Assembly (NCBI GenBank): GCA_963556145.1
Contig: OY744463.1
Coordinates: 5,828,001 to 5,892,000 of the forward strand
Length of the DNA stretch: 64,000 nucleotides
Origin: Hygrocybe punicea
Lineage: Eukaryota > Basidiomycota > Agaricomycetes > Agaricales > Hygrophoraceae
Direction of reading: 5' to 3'
In this document: positions 34,357-45,967 of the stretch, in pieces
Layout: the number at the start of each line of letters is the position of its first letter
How positions within the stretch are numbered: position 1 is the stretch's first letter
Made by a program: the position numbers and the translations under genes
Notes under the pieces: generated by a model
Databases searched by the model: none
Seen by the model: only the letters and a program-made list of their open reading frames with translations
Told to the model about the DNA's origin: nothing

Positions 34357-35870
34357 TTACGAGTTCTTCCATTTATGGAAGACTCGTTCTTATGAGTCCA
34401 GGATATATGGCAGTTCGTCAGTAATTAATTGATTAATTAATTGATTAATTAATGTTTGAAATCAACCATAGAGCCAAATTCTGCATTTCGGACACTTTCT
34501 TTTTGAAAAAATTCATGAATGAAGTAGATTTTTGAATTTTGTACTCAAATATTGTCAGGAATATAGGATTTATCTTGAGGTCATAAGCACTCAAAAACAG
34601 CTCCAATAGATGAGAAAAAGAATTTGTATGACGCGGAATGTCACCAAAAAGGGCAGGTGTCACGCTGAGTAACAGGTGAGTTGTCCCCCCCTCCTCGAAT
34701 TTTTTTGGTTCACCTTCGGTCAGATACCACTGACTTAGGTAGGGGCAGGCTCCCAACGATTCTGGGACCCCATTTCCAACCAAAACGACGAGTCTGGGCA
34801 AGGGGAACGGCCACACACGGAATCGGTAAGTCGCCCCCTCTTGATATTTTTTTGTTCACCTCCACCGGAATACAGCCCGTCTCGCCCCGTTTTCAACCAC
34901 CCTGGGCCAGTCTACACCCCCTGCACCTTGTTCAAGTGGAAAACGAGAGGTCGGGGGGTCTCAAGCCCTCGCATTCCGGCCATCTGCGCATCCACCACCA
35001 CCACCCCTTTTTCATCCACCAGGACACCCAGTCCTGCTCTGTTTTCGACCATCCCCAGCCAGTCTTCACCCCCCGCACCTCGTTCCCATTGAGAACGAGC
35101 AACCGGGGGGTCTCAAGACCACACGTTCCGGCGGTCTGCCCAACCAGTGACACCCCCCGTTTTCATCCACCAAATCACCCCGTCCCGCCCCGTTTTCGAC
35201 CACCCCTGGCCAGTCAACACCCCTCGCACCTCGTTCCCATTGAGAATGAGCATCCGGGGGGTCTCAAGACCACATGTTCCGGCTGTCTGCCCAAGCAGCG
35301 CCACCCCCCGTTTTGTTCCACCAGGACACCCCGTCCTGCCCCGTTTTCGACCATCCCTGGCCAGTCTACACCCCCTGCACTCCATTTCCATTGAAAACGA
35401 GCGCCCGGGGGGTCTCAGGACCTTGCATTCCCGCCATCTGCCCAATGCCTCACCCCTCTTTTTTCCGCCTCCAGGACACCGTCTCCCCCGCTGTTTTTGA
35501 CCACCCCCAGCCAGTGTACTCACCTCGCCTCGTTGCTGTAGAATACGAGAGGATGGGGGTTCGTAATCCCTCACGTTTCCAGCTTTTGCCTAACCAGCCC
35601 CCCCCACTTTTTTGGACCACCAGGATGAGCTCCTGCCCCGTTTTCAACCACCCCCGGCTGGTACATGCCCCCCACGACTTGTTTCCATAGAATATGAGTG
35701 GACGGGGAGTCTGAATCCCTCGCGTGTCCGCCTTCTGCCTAACCAGCACCCCCCCACTTTTTTGACCACCAGGATGACCTCTTCCGCCCCGTTTTCGACT
35801 ACCCTCTGGCCAGTACACACCCCCAGTCCCTTGTGTTCATGCCTCATGCACCGTGCCAACTTTGTCACAA
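34357..35870 (+). mobile_element. Non-autonomous Helitron-type element, class II, ~1.5 kb
   Basis: The 5' end TTACGAGTTCTTCC with palindrome and TTAA-rich patch is followed by ~450 bp matching 10575-11200. A seven-unit array of ~150 bp (34850-35830) follows, each unit with CTCGTTcccattgaaAACGAG or close variants. Near the right end GTTCATGCC, a short GCAC/GTGC hairpin and CAACTTTG precede T, resembling the CAAG-class ends but not identical. There is no gene inside. Confidence 0.65.
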
Positions 35871-35930
35871 CCAGAGGTCAGTATTGACATGTAGTTTCTT
35901 TAGTTTCTTTATTTTCCTTGTTGTGTAGCA

Positions 35931-36172
35931 AAGAAGGGTGGCCATCTGGGCCATGGAAGGTGTGATTGTGCAGTCTGTGCATGATCCCCTTCCACCCTTC
36001 TGAAATCAATGGAGGGGAATGGCTGTCTGGGCTGTGGAGGGTGTGGTTGTGCAGTCTGTGCATGGCCCTCCTTCAGTCTCCAATATGAGTCACCAGAGGG
36101 GGCAATCTGTGCCATGGGAGTTGTAATGGTACAGTCTGTGCACCATTCACTTCCACCCTCTGGATGTGTGCT
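35931..36172. repeat. Trimeric hairpin repeat, copy 2
   Basis: Same architecture as 33492-33733. Outer stem AGAAGGGTGG / CCACCCTTCT is perfect in unit 1. In unit 3 the long stem is AATGGT / ACCATT, different from copy 1 but still complementary; all three long-hairpin loops are GTCTG. About 50 bp upstream, including TTGTGTAGC, is shared by both copies. Confidence 0.8.
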
Positions 36173-36529
36173 TTTGAGGATGGTCTCACTGGACCCTTCG
36201 ATGACTCGAGACCAGGACTTCGTTGGACCTCCCTTGAGACTTGTCCAGAAGGACACAGTAAAATTAAATAAGGGTGGTCTCTCTGGACCCTTTGAGGATG
36301 TGACACTATGACTTTGTCAGATGTCCCTTCAGACTTGCTGTATTTGTGTAAATAATGTTTTTTATTGTTAAATCAGGACATGCATATATAGATGGTGTGT
36401 GTACTAGCCAGGTGTTGTCAATAGGTACATGGGAGGAGCATCTGTGTGATGTTTAAACAGCTAAGAACAAACCATAAAATAAGTCAACACGTCAAACAAT
36501 GATTAGTAATATTTTCCCATGGTTCACGA
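36173..36529. other. Non-coding, two further GGTCTC-type units
   Basis: 36176-36340 has two ~75-100-bp units starting GGRTGGTCTCWCTGGACC, which may be a distant form of the hairpin repeat. The rest is AT-rich with no gene. Confidence 0.4.
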
Positions 36530-36790
36530 AGATTGAAAAACTTTTTTTCTCAACTTCAACTACGTCCCAATGACTTTCAAACACCTCATCCTACTGCTGC
36601 TTCTGTCACTCACCATTTTATCACACCTGAACGGCCAAAAGGTCCCATTTGTCTTCACATTCAACATATTTAAATTGCTAAATTGATTTATATTAGTGGT
36701 TATCCACCGATGCTCACATCAATGGCAAACCCAGTAACAATATTTATGGAGTTAGCCAATTGCTTTGGGAGGGCTGCGGTCAGTAAACCC
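36530..36790 (+). pseudogene. Relative of the small ORF upstream of Rep-helicase, with a stop
   Basis: Translates as a diverged version of 30721-30990 (KNFFSQLQLRPNDFQ..., LIYISGYPP, FMELANCFGR) but has lost the Met and carries an internal TAA near the middle. It supports the idea that this ORF belongs to the Helitron rather than to one copy only. Confidence 0.5.
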
Positions 36791-39700
36791 AACTACTTCT
36801 ATATCGACTGAATCTACTGAATCACCAGGTCCAGCAGATTGGTTTAGTATTACTTGTTGGGCATATTCAACCAGAATCTGCCCGCCCAATTTGTTGGGTT
36901 TATTGTCCTCTCCGCCCAGACAGTTGGGTTTATCATTTGCTCCACCCAGACAGTTGGGTTTATTGTTCTCTCTGCCCAGACAGTTGGGTGTATTGTTTTC
37001 TCTGTCTGGTCAATACAAGGCCATAATATGTTCATTGTTATACCAGTCAATGTATTCTACATCAACTATACTATTCTTGCAGTACAATAAATGTTTCTAT
37101 GCCACCTTATGTGTTGGTATAGGTATCTTATCCTGGCATGTTGGTACTTTGATATTATGGCTGAGCCAAGCAGTGAAGTTATTTAATTCCTATAATATGG
37201 CTATATCATCTCGAAATATTGATAAAAACAATAATATATCTGGGACATATGTAGGTGGTGGCAAAAAAGCTGTTTTTACCATGTCTGAACTTGGATTAAA
37301 GTCATTTCCACTTGGTCAAGACAAAGAAGGAAGCTATACATTTAAATCATACATCTCTAAGCAGAACCTGACTCTTCAGGATTTTTCCAATGGTTCTCTT
37401 ATATTGTTAGACATTTCACTAGCAACCTTAGTCAGCAAATTAACCATTGCAAATCTCAAATTAATTGCTGCATGTCATTCCATCTATTTGACAGCAAACA
37501 TGAAGCATGCAGATATTCAAACTGAAATTGTAAACCACAAGTGCATCGACTGTTCTTCTTATGTTTCAGTATTTGAGTTTACAGATAAGCTAGAGAAAGC
37601 AAGTAAAAAGAGTACAGCTAACATTGAAGCTGTAAAACGATCACATAATAAAAACATTAACAAATATCACCAGCAAAATATTTGTGCTGTTCAGAAATAC
37701 AATAAAAAAAACATTGAGAAGCACCAGCAACAACATATTGTAGCTGTTCAAAGATATAACTTGGAACATCCCAAGAAGCATCAGCAACAAAATATTGCAG
37801 CTGTTCAAAGATATAACTTGGGACATCCCAAGAAGCATCAGCAACAAAATAATGCAGCTGTTCAAAAATATAAATTGGAACATCCTGAGAAACATCAGCA
37901 ACAACATATTGTAGCTGTGAACAGATATAAGTCAGAACATCCAAATGAATACCAACAACAGAATCTTGCAGCAGTTCAAAAATATCAGTTAGATCATCCA
38001 GAAAAGCATCAGCAAAAAACCTAGCAGCTGTTCAAAGATCTTTTTCTAAAGATTCAGAAAAATATAAACATTTTAATCATAAAGCAGTTCAAAATTTTCG
38101 TGGTAACAATTCTGACAGATGCAAACAGCAAAATCAAATTGCAGCCCAGTCATACAGAGACAAAGTAGAATTTCCTCCTTTACCTCCATCTCAATCCTTA
38201 CAACACACTATTATATCAAATTTTTGTAGAGAAAGCAGCCCTAACAGATTTACAGAAGCAGGTTGTGCAGTTTGTGGACGATTAACAGCCATTCAGGAAT
38301 TAACAAGACTTTCTTCACTTGATTTGGATTTGAATTTGTTAAGACAAGCTTCAGCTACTCAACAAGAAAGATTTTCAGATGATGATCCAGTGCAATGCAT
38401 TGATAAGCCCATTGTGATTGATAATTTATATAATATATGCAAATCATGTCACAAGTCATTGAAAAATGAAAAACAACCTCTTCATGCACTTGCAAATGGT
38501 CTGTGGATTGGTGATGTGCCAGCAGCTTTACAAAATCTATCATATGCTGAACAGTTGATGATTGCAAGGGTTAGACACAATAGATGCATTGTCAGAGTCT
38601 CTTCAGGCATGCACAAGATGAGGGCCAATGTAATTACATTTGCAAATCCAGTTCCCAAACTATATGATATTTTGCCACCTCCAGCTGATGAATTAGATGA
38701 AGTTCTGGCCTTTATGTACACTGGTCCATGCAAACCCACCAAGTCTGACTTTGAAAGAACACCTCTGCTTGTAAGGAGAAACAAAGTGGCAATTGCTTTG
38801 AATTGGCTAAAGTTAAACCACTGTGATTACTTTGATTTGGAAATATCACAAGAGAATTTAAATCAATATCCTGAAAATGATATACCAGTGGTTATTGATT
38901 ATTGTCAGTCATTCACCAACAAAAGTCCAGAATCAACTGCAGTCCATGATATGGAAACTGAAGAAGGAACAGAAACTGGCAAATGTCCATTTGTTGTTCA
39001 TGGCTTGACTGGTGAGGAATATTCAACCAAGAGTGTCAAAGCATTAAAGGCCATTGCTTTGAAACATTTGAAGAGCAACCGCATGGTGCTTGCTATTGGA
39101 CATGACAAGGATCCACAGTCAATCTATGGCAACCCACAGTTATTTCCACAAATGATGCCTTGGCTGTTTCCATATGGACTTGGTGGTATTGGCAATAATG
39201 TAAAGCAAGGATCTCTGTCTGATATTGCACATAAAAGACATTTGTTAATGTATTATGACAAGTGTTTTCGGAGAGACCCACACTTTCCATTGATTGCATT
39301 TAATCATGAACAAATCAAGCAGGCAACTACTGGAGGCTACTTGTTAGCTGAGAAAGCAAAATTTGATCAGATATCCCAGAGACTAATGGATATTGATGTT
39401 GGTGTTCTTAATTACATCTCCAGGAAGATGGAAGAGAGTGAACATGTTAAACCTGACACCGATGAGGAAAAGCTTTGTTTCCAGGTGATCAAAGACATTG
39501 ACCATGTTGGAAGTCATGTACAAGGATCATTGACAAATAAGAAATATATAAGAAATGAAATCTGGGCACTGATGTCATTCTGTGGGGCCCCATCTTGGTT
39601 TATCACCTTTTCACCTGCAGATATTATGCATCCACTATGTTTATTACGAGTTCTTTTAATTTATTAAAAGACTCGTTTTTTATCAGACCTGGTTCAGTGA

Positions 39701-41918
39701 AGGTTCGTAATTAATTAATTCATTAATTCATTAATTCATTAATTAATTCATTAATTAATTAATTAATTAATTCATTAATTAATTAATTAATGAATTAATG
39801 AATTAATGAATTAATTAATTCATTAATTCATTAATTAATTCATTAATTAATTAATTAATGAATTAATGAATTAATGAATTAATTAATTCATTAATTCATT
39901 AATTAATTAATGAATTAATGAATTAATTAATTCATTAATTCATTTTAATTCATTAATTAATTCATTAATGTTTTTGCATCGCCTATAGAGAAATTTTTTT
40001 TGGGCAAGAGATATGATTCTACTTCTTATGTTGGAATGTAACATAAAATCTGGGCCATGTTTGGAGTGGCTTACATAAGCATCCAAATATGAGATGTCTT
40101 ACACAAGACAAATTACCTCCCAATTATATTCAAAATATTCATACACCCTTCAGTTCTCATCAGAATTAGCTGAAAATTGAACTGCTGACTAATATAAACA
40201 TTTCGGGCAAGGTGTGATAGTCACATGTGACCAGTCTAACCATATAAGGTAATTTTTGATATCATATACCAATTTTTTTGCTGATCGCAATGGTAACAGT
40301 CACGTGTGACCAGTCTAACCATATATGGTAATTTTGCATAATATATGCTAAATCACATACTGCTCATCATATTCATTACACAAATAAAATTATATTCAAA
40401 ATATTTATCCTGGCCTTAATTCTTATCAGAGTCAGCTGAAAATTGAACTGCTGCCTAATATTATCATTTCAGGTGAGATGTGACAGTCACATGTGACCAC
40501 TCTAACCATATAAGGCAATTTCTGATATTGTATAGCAAATTTTTTGCTGATCGCAATGGTGATAGTTACATGTGACCAGTCTAATCATATAAGGCAATTT
40601 TACACCATATATCCTAAATTTCAAGATGATCACAGGAGTCATAGTCACATGTGACCACTGTTACTATATATACAGAAATATAAGCCATATAAGCAGAAAT
40701 TAGTGTAACTCAGATGATATAATGATATTTTTACTTAAAACATATAATTCAATGTGATATGGCTGTATATATTATATACTAATTATATATTTCAAGCAAA
40801 ATCACTTATTGATGTTTGTAATAATCATACAAATAAAAATCCAATGACAGAAACAAGACTTTGTTCATGCCATATGCAACATTGGTCCACTCAAGTACAG
40901 CTGTCTTCATGTTATCATCTGTTGTGCAGCAAAGTTATGGAGAAGTAGAGTTTAGCAAATGTAAGTCAATTGTTATCATACTGTTTAAAGACAGTTGTAT
41001 TTGACAGTTGATGTATTGTGTTGCTCTCTTTTTTGGCTGAGAGTATTGCATAATGATGAAGCAAAGAAGACATGACAGTGGGAGAGGAAGTTGAGACATG
41101 CTATGCAGGTTTTTTCTTCTATTTTTATGTTGCTATGGTGAGAGGTTGCTATGATGAAAGGGAAAAAAAGAACTCGTTCATGCCATGCGCAGCACTGGCC
41201 CACTAAACAAGTATTTTGCTCACACCAAAGAGGAGTTTTCCCCAAACTTGCGAGACTATGATGAGAGATACAGACTTATTGCCCAAAATCCTGTCGCTGG
41301 TGCAAGATTCTTTCATTTTATGGTCAAGTTGTTTATAAAACATGTACTTGGAGTTGGCTCAAATCACTCTGGATTTTATGGAGATACAAATGCATATTAT
41401 GGTGCTGTTGAACAGCAAGGATGATTAACTCTTCATATGCATATGATGTTATGGCTCAAAGCATGCTTGTCACCACAAGAGATCAGGGATAGAATCATGG
41501 ATCCTAACTCAGACTTCCAAAAAAGATTTGTTGAATATCTTGAAAGTGTTCATATTGGTGAATTTATGACTGGCACAATGGCTGAAGTAAGAGCCAAAGT
41601 CAATGCTCAATCCATGCAAAAAGATTACAAAGATCCAACTCAAACCTTGCCTGAAATGCCACCTCCTCTGTGCAATGACAAACATGAAGACATGGATGAT
41701 CAATCTGAATGCATTGAATGCAAGAACGTTGAGTCATGGTGGAACCGATTCAGAAACACTGTGGATGATTTGATACTTCACTCCAATGTTCATAATTGTG
41801 GCAGATACAAGTCTAATGCTGAAAAAGTCAACAGAAAAGACATACCCACCTGCAGGAACAAACATAAAAAATGCAAAGCTAGATTTCCAAGACCATTGTT
41901 TGAATCCACTCAAGTTGC
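36765..41918 (+). pseudogene. Rep-helicase B: N-terminal and Rep part, frameshifted, interrupted, truncated
   Basis: It opens with four 10-residue PRQLG repeats, a hydrophobic segment, GGGKKAVF and the 19-residue repeats. A one-base loss near 38018 shifts the frame, which is open again from about 38040 to 39643. Element I1 occupies 39644-41211. After it, YFAHTKEEFSPNLRDYDE resumes exactly where the gene stopped. A TGA at 41422-41424 stands where copy A has CGA, just before LHMHMM, the intact HUH motif. Homology to copy A (~90 % by eye) ends at 41918, where a palindromic element begins. The two-tyrosine motif and helicase are missing. Confidence 0.88.
39644..41211 (+). mobile_element. Non-autonomous Helitron I1 in Rep-helicase B
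   Basis: TTACGAGTTCTTTT palindrome at the left, a ~260-bp TTAATTCA-type microsatellite (39705-39970), five GTCACATGTGAC-like palindromes paired with CCATATAAGG, and the 3' hairpin followed by CCCACTAAACAAG. Removing 39644-41211 restores the target ...TGTTTA/TATTTTG seen in copy A, with no duplication. No coding capacity. Confidence 0.88.
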
Positions 41919-43377
41919 ACAGGGTGCGTAGTAGCATACCATGTCACACAGTATCTTGAAAGTATTTGACAAGTATACTAAATATCATTACCAAAACTTT
42001 CAGCATGGTATTGTAACAGTATTTATATATAACACAGGGTGCACAGTAGCATATCATGTCACACAGTATCTTGAAAGTACTTGACAAGTATACTAAATAT
42101 CATTACCATAACATTCAACATGGTATTGTAACAGTATTCAGACATAAACTACAATACTTGTGCTCAAATTCATCTGAAGGTATGAAGGCAAATGAGACTT
42201 ATACCTTTTCAATAACATCAAGCCTTTTGTTTCACTACTTTGACTGTATCTACAGCAAAGTACTGTATAGTTTGGATAGAATACTTGCAGCCTAAGATGA
42301 ATCAAAGTATTAAACCAGTAAGGAAGTTGGGCCACTTTTACTATTAGGATACCTTTTGAATCCTATCAAGATACAGTGTGAAATAGTATAGTACTGTTGC
42401 CATATTGTGGATTTAAGATACTGTGTCAATACTTTTAAGATACTTTTATTATAATAAAAGTACTGAAACAGTATCTTAAAAGTATTGACACAGTATCTTA
42501 GATCCACAATATGGCAACAGTACTATACTATTTCACACTGTATCTTGAAAGGATTCAAAAGGTATCCTAGTAGTGAAAGTGGCACAACTTCCTTACTAGT
42601 TTAATACTTTGATTCATCTTAGGCTGCAAGTATTCTATCCAAACTATACAGTACTTTGCTGTAGATACAGTAAAAGTAGTGAAACAAAAGGCTTGATGTT
42701 ATTGAAAAGGTATAAGTCTCATTTGCCTTCATACCTTCAGATGAATTTGAGCACAAGTATTGTAGTTTATGTCTGAATACTGTTACAATACCATGTTGAA
42801 TGTTATGGTAATGATATTTAGTATACTTGTCAAGTACTTTCAAGATACTGTGTGACATGGTATGCTACTGTGCACCCTGTGTAAACTACAATACTTGTGC
42901 TCAAATTCATCTGAAAGTATGAAGAAAAATGAGACTTATACCTTTTCAATAACATCAAGCCTTTTGTTTCACTACTTTTACTGTATCTACAGCAAGGTAC
43001 TGTATAGTTTGGATAGAATACTTGCAGCCTAAGATGAATCAAAGTATTACACCAGTAAGGAAGTTGTGCCACTTTCAGTAGTAGGATACCTTTTGAATCC
43101 TATCAAGATGCAGTATGAAATAGTATAGTACTGTTGCCATATTTTGGATTGAAGATACTGTGTCAATACTTTTAAGATACAGTTTCAATACTTTTGAGAT
43201 ACCGTGTCAATACTTTTAAGATACTGTTTCAATACTTTTAAGGTACTGTTTCAATACTTCTAAGTTACTGTTTCAATACTGTTAAAGAACTTTGCAAAAT
43301 AGTATAGTACTGCTTCAATACTGGTCAGATACTTTGCAAAATAGTATTGGATAGTTATTTGATGCTAAAACCCTGGG
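41919..43377. mobile_element. Self-nested palindromic element with CAGGGTGC ends (hAT-like)
   Basis: 42037-42447 and 42455-42887 are inverted copies of each other around TTTTATTATAATAAAAG; both begin CAGGGTGCACAGTAGC on their outer side. 41919-42036 and 42888-43110 repeat the outer and inner arm sequence in direct order, so one copy has landed inside another of the same family. The right outer end is degenerate (AAAACCCTG at about 43372). CAGGGT ends recall hAT elements, but no clean 8-bp duplication was seen. No transposase. Confidence 0.7.
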
Positions 43378-44142
43378 AAATGTAGGGCTGGGAATTAGGA
43401 TTCTGAAGTTCTGGGAATTCTGAGCATTGGAATTCCAATGTTGGTAAGTCCAAAAGTGCAGGCATTGGGATTCTGAGAATTGTAATTCCAAGAGTTTGAG
43501 AAGTTTGGGAAGTAGAATTTGGAAATTGTGGGAGATTAGGGATTTGGAATTCAACAATTATGAGATTTGAAATCGTTTAAATGTGCATAGTAATGCAAAT
43601 GCCAATAATTGGGAATCCAAATTATTGAAGTTTAGAAACCAAATTTCGGGTATTGGGAATCAAATTGGGATTCCATGTTCCCATAATTGTGAATCGAATT
43701 CTGAGCCACTGGAACACTCAGTAATTTGATGGATTTGTTTGGAATTCACAGGAATTCAGATGGAATTGTCTGTTGAGATTACTGGATTTGTCACGAATAG
43801 TAGTTAAAAACTCAAACACAGAGGAATTGCATCAAATTGTTTGGAATTGGTTGGAATTTGCACGGAATTGTCTTTTGAGCTCATACGACTCATCACAAAT
43901 ACTGCTGAGTAGTGCTACTGAAGTTCAGTTCAGTCCAGTTCAGACCCATTTTGGCTGAACTCTGAACTGAACTCCGGGTTCAGTTCAGACTTTCACGTGA
44001 ACTGAACCTGAACTGCCCTGAACCGTTCGCATTTTTTTTTCAGGGCCCGAACCGGGTTCATGAACGGTTCCGAACCAGACACTCAATTTTAGTATTATCA
44101 CGCATTTTACAAAAAAAATTCACTATATATTACTGTAACTAT
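43378..44142. other. GGAATT-rich and GTTCAGTTCAG-rich low-complexity DNA
   Basis: 43380-43900 is built from scattered GGAATT/AATTCC words. 43915-44080 is dominated by TTCAGTTCAG and its complement GAACTGAAC, giving many short hairpins. No gene. Confidence 0.6.
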
Positions 44143-44640
44143 TTACGAGTTCTCTTAATTTATTAAAAGACTCGTTCTTTATCAGACCTAGATCAGTGAG
44201 GCCTCGTAATTAATTAATTAATGTTCGTGCATCACCTATAGAGAAATTTTTTCTCTGTGAGAGATATGAATCTACTTCTTATACTAGAAAATCAGTTAAA
44301 GTTGGGGCCATCTTTGGACATGCTTACATAAGTATCCAAATATGGGTTGCCTCAGAAAAGACATACTACCTTCCAATTATATTCAAAATATTCATATCTC
44401 CTTTAATTCTTATCGGAATGAGCTAAAAATGGAACTACTGACTAATACAATCATTTTGGGTTGGATGTAACAGTCACATGTGACCAATCTAACCATATAA
44501 GGTAATTTCTAATATTATATACCAAATTTTATACTGATCGTAACTGTGACAGTCACATGTGACAGGTCTAACCATATAAGGTCATTTTCCATCATGTGTG
44601 CTAAATTTGATTCTGTAGCAAATCTAATTATATAACACAC
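44143..44640 (+). mobile_element. 5' part of a non-autonomous Helitron (I6), 3' end missing
   Basis: Starts TTACGAGTTCTC with the palindrome and TTAATTAA patch of I1-I5, followed by two GTCACATGTGAC palindromes (near 44472 and 44550). No CAAG end follows. Confidence 0.65.
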
Positions 44641-45430
44641 TAATACACATTTCATCATGTGTTTTGGTCTTCGTGGTCCTATTTGAGCTTTAGTAAACAA
44701 ATACAAATAGATGTAAACAAAGACAAATAAAATGCGGTCCTATCAATATTATCACCAGACGTTTCTAAGTGACAGTGCAACTTGGCCATATAACAAACAA
44801 ATACAAACAAACAAACCCAATATGGTTAGATTACTTTGTATTTCAATTTTGGTTTTGTTCAATTTTCTTATGTAATCATGATTATGTAATCATTAGTCAG
44901 ATCACCATTTGAACCCAGACTTTGAACCTTATTGCACTTTTGCTTCTTGAACCTGAACCACCACCTTCCACGTTAAGTCCGCATTTTTTGACCTTTTTGG
45001 CTCGTTTAAGGTCAGTTTTCAATATTTAGACTCCGAAAAAATGTTTTCTGGATCAGGTGATGTGCCCAGACCATTCAGGGTCCAATGCTGACGTAATATT
45101 TCCTTTTATAGACATAAAAGTCAAAAGTTCTTCAGATTTTCATGCTTTTTCTTTTCTCTGGCTCTGTTTTGTATCTTGGACCACTGGTAATGTCTTTTAT
45201 TGGTGTAAATTATCATTCGTTGACATAATCTATCATTTGATAGCCGATCTCCCTGTCAACATTCAAAGTCTGTGGAAATTTTCCATTTTTTCACCTTTTT
45301 AGATTGTATAAGCTCATTTCTTCACCTACAGGTTTACAGTGGATCTTTTCTGGCTCAGGTATGAATCTCTTACCATCTATGATCAAATATTTACATATTA
45401 TATTCATATATAGCCTTTAAATGCAAATTT
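44641..45430. other. AT-rich sequence upstream of Rep-helicase C
   Basis: AAACAAATACAAA-type low complexity up to about 44830, then AT-rich DNA without a recognised gene. It may include the leader of copy C. Confidence 0.5.
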
Positions 45431-45967
45431 TTGTGGATTTTTTCGATTTGTACTACTTTTTTTGCTAGAATTTGTATGGGTATGTTGTTTATTTATAATC
45501 TCCAGATATATTTGACATATCCATATTGTTATCCAGCATTTATTTTCAAAAAAACCATAAACCTGTTCACAAAAATGTTAAAAATGTCATTATTGTCACA
45601 ATGTCTTATGATTTTTATCATTGCAATGTCTTGGGCACAATGTGTTGTCATTGGGATTGGCCTTGTGCCTCCTGAAAATGTCATACAAAATGTCCATGTC
45701 ACACCAACTGTCTCTGTCATACCAAATGTCATGCTGTGTCCAATTACTTTGAATTTTTACAAAGAAAATCTGACAAAGTATGAAAATTCCACTTATTCAC
45801 CAAGTTTAGTTCCTGTTCATCACATTGGTCTTCAGTCCACCTCTTCTTTCACATTGCAGGTCCCTGAAAAATCACAAGTATCCACAACAATAGTGAATTT
45901 GTTCTTTCTAGTTATCAATCAGCTCATACCTCTTTCCTATTTGAACTATATGCCAGAGTCTTCTTAA
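45431..45967 (+). CDS. Hydrophobic 178-residue ORF in front of Rep-helicase C
   Basis: Two strongly hydrophobic stretches (near residues 5-35 and 50-80) and a small internal repeat (VTPTVSVIPNV). It ends two bases before the Met of Rep-helicase C, in another frame. The position corresponds to the minisatellite-coded leaders of copies A, B and D. It could be a separate protein or a leader joined by splicing; neither can be shown here. Confidence 0.35.
   Translation: MWIFSICTTFFARICMGMLFIYNLQIYLTYPYCYPAFIFKKTINLFTKMLKMSLLSQCLMIFIIAMSWAQCVVIGIGLVPPENVIQNVHVTPTVSVIPNVMLCPITLNFYKENLTKYENSTYSPSLVPVHHIGLQSTSSFTLQVPEKSQVSTTIVNLFFLVINQLIPLSYLNYMPESS

Noticed and set aside
39705..39970. CRISPR-like or origin-like array
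   Set aside because: Simple TTAATTCA/TTAATTAA microsatellite without unique spacers.
39644..41211. I1-I5 as introns of the Rep-helicase genes
   Set aside because: No GT...AG borders, both orientations relative to the gene occur, and positions differ between copies.
1757..41424. RIP-like or CpG-decay signature from CGA to TGA stops
   Set aside because: Clear at 41422 only; the other stops (7840, 25964, 52786, 55216) involve different changes or lack an undamaged reference.
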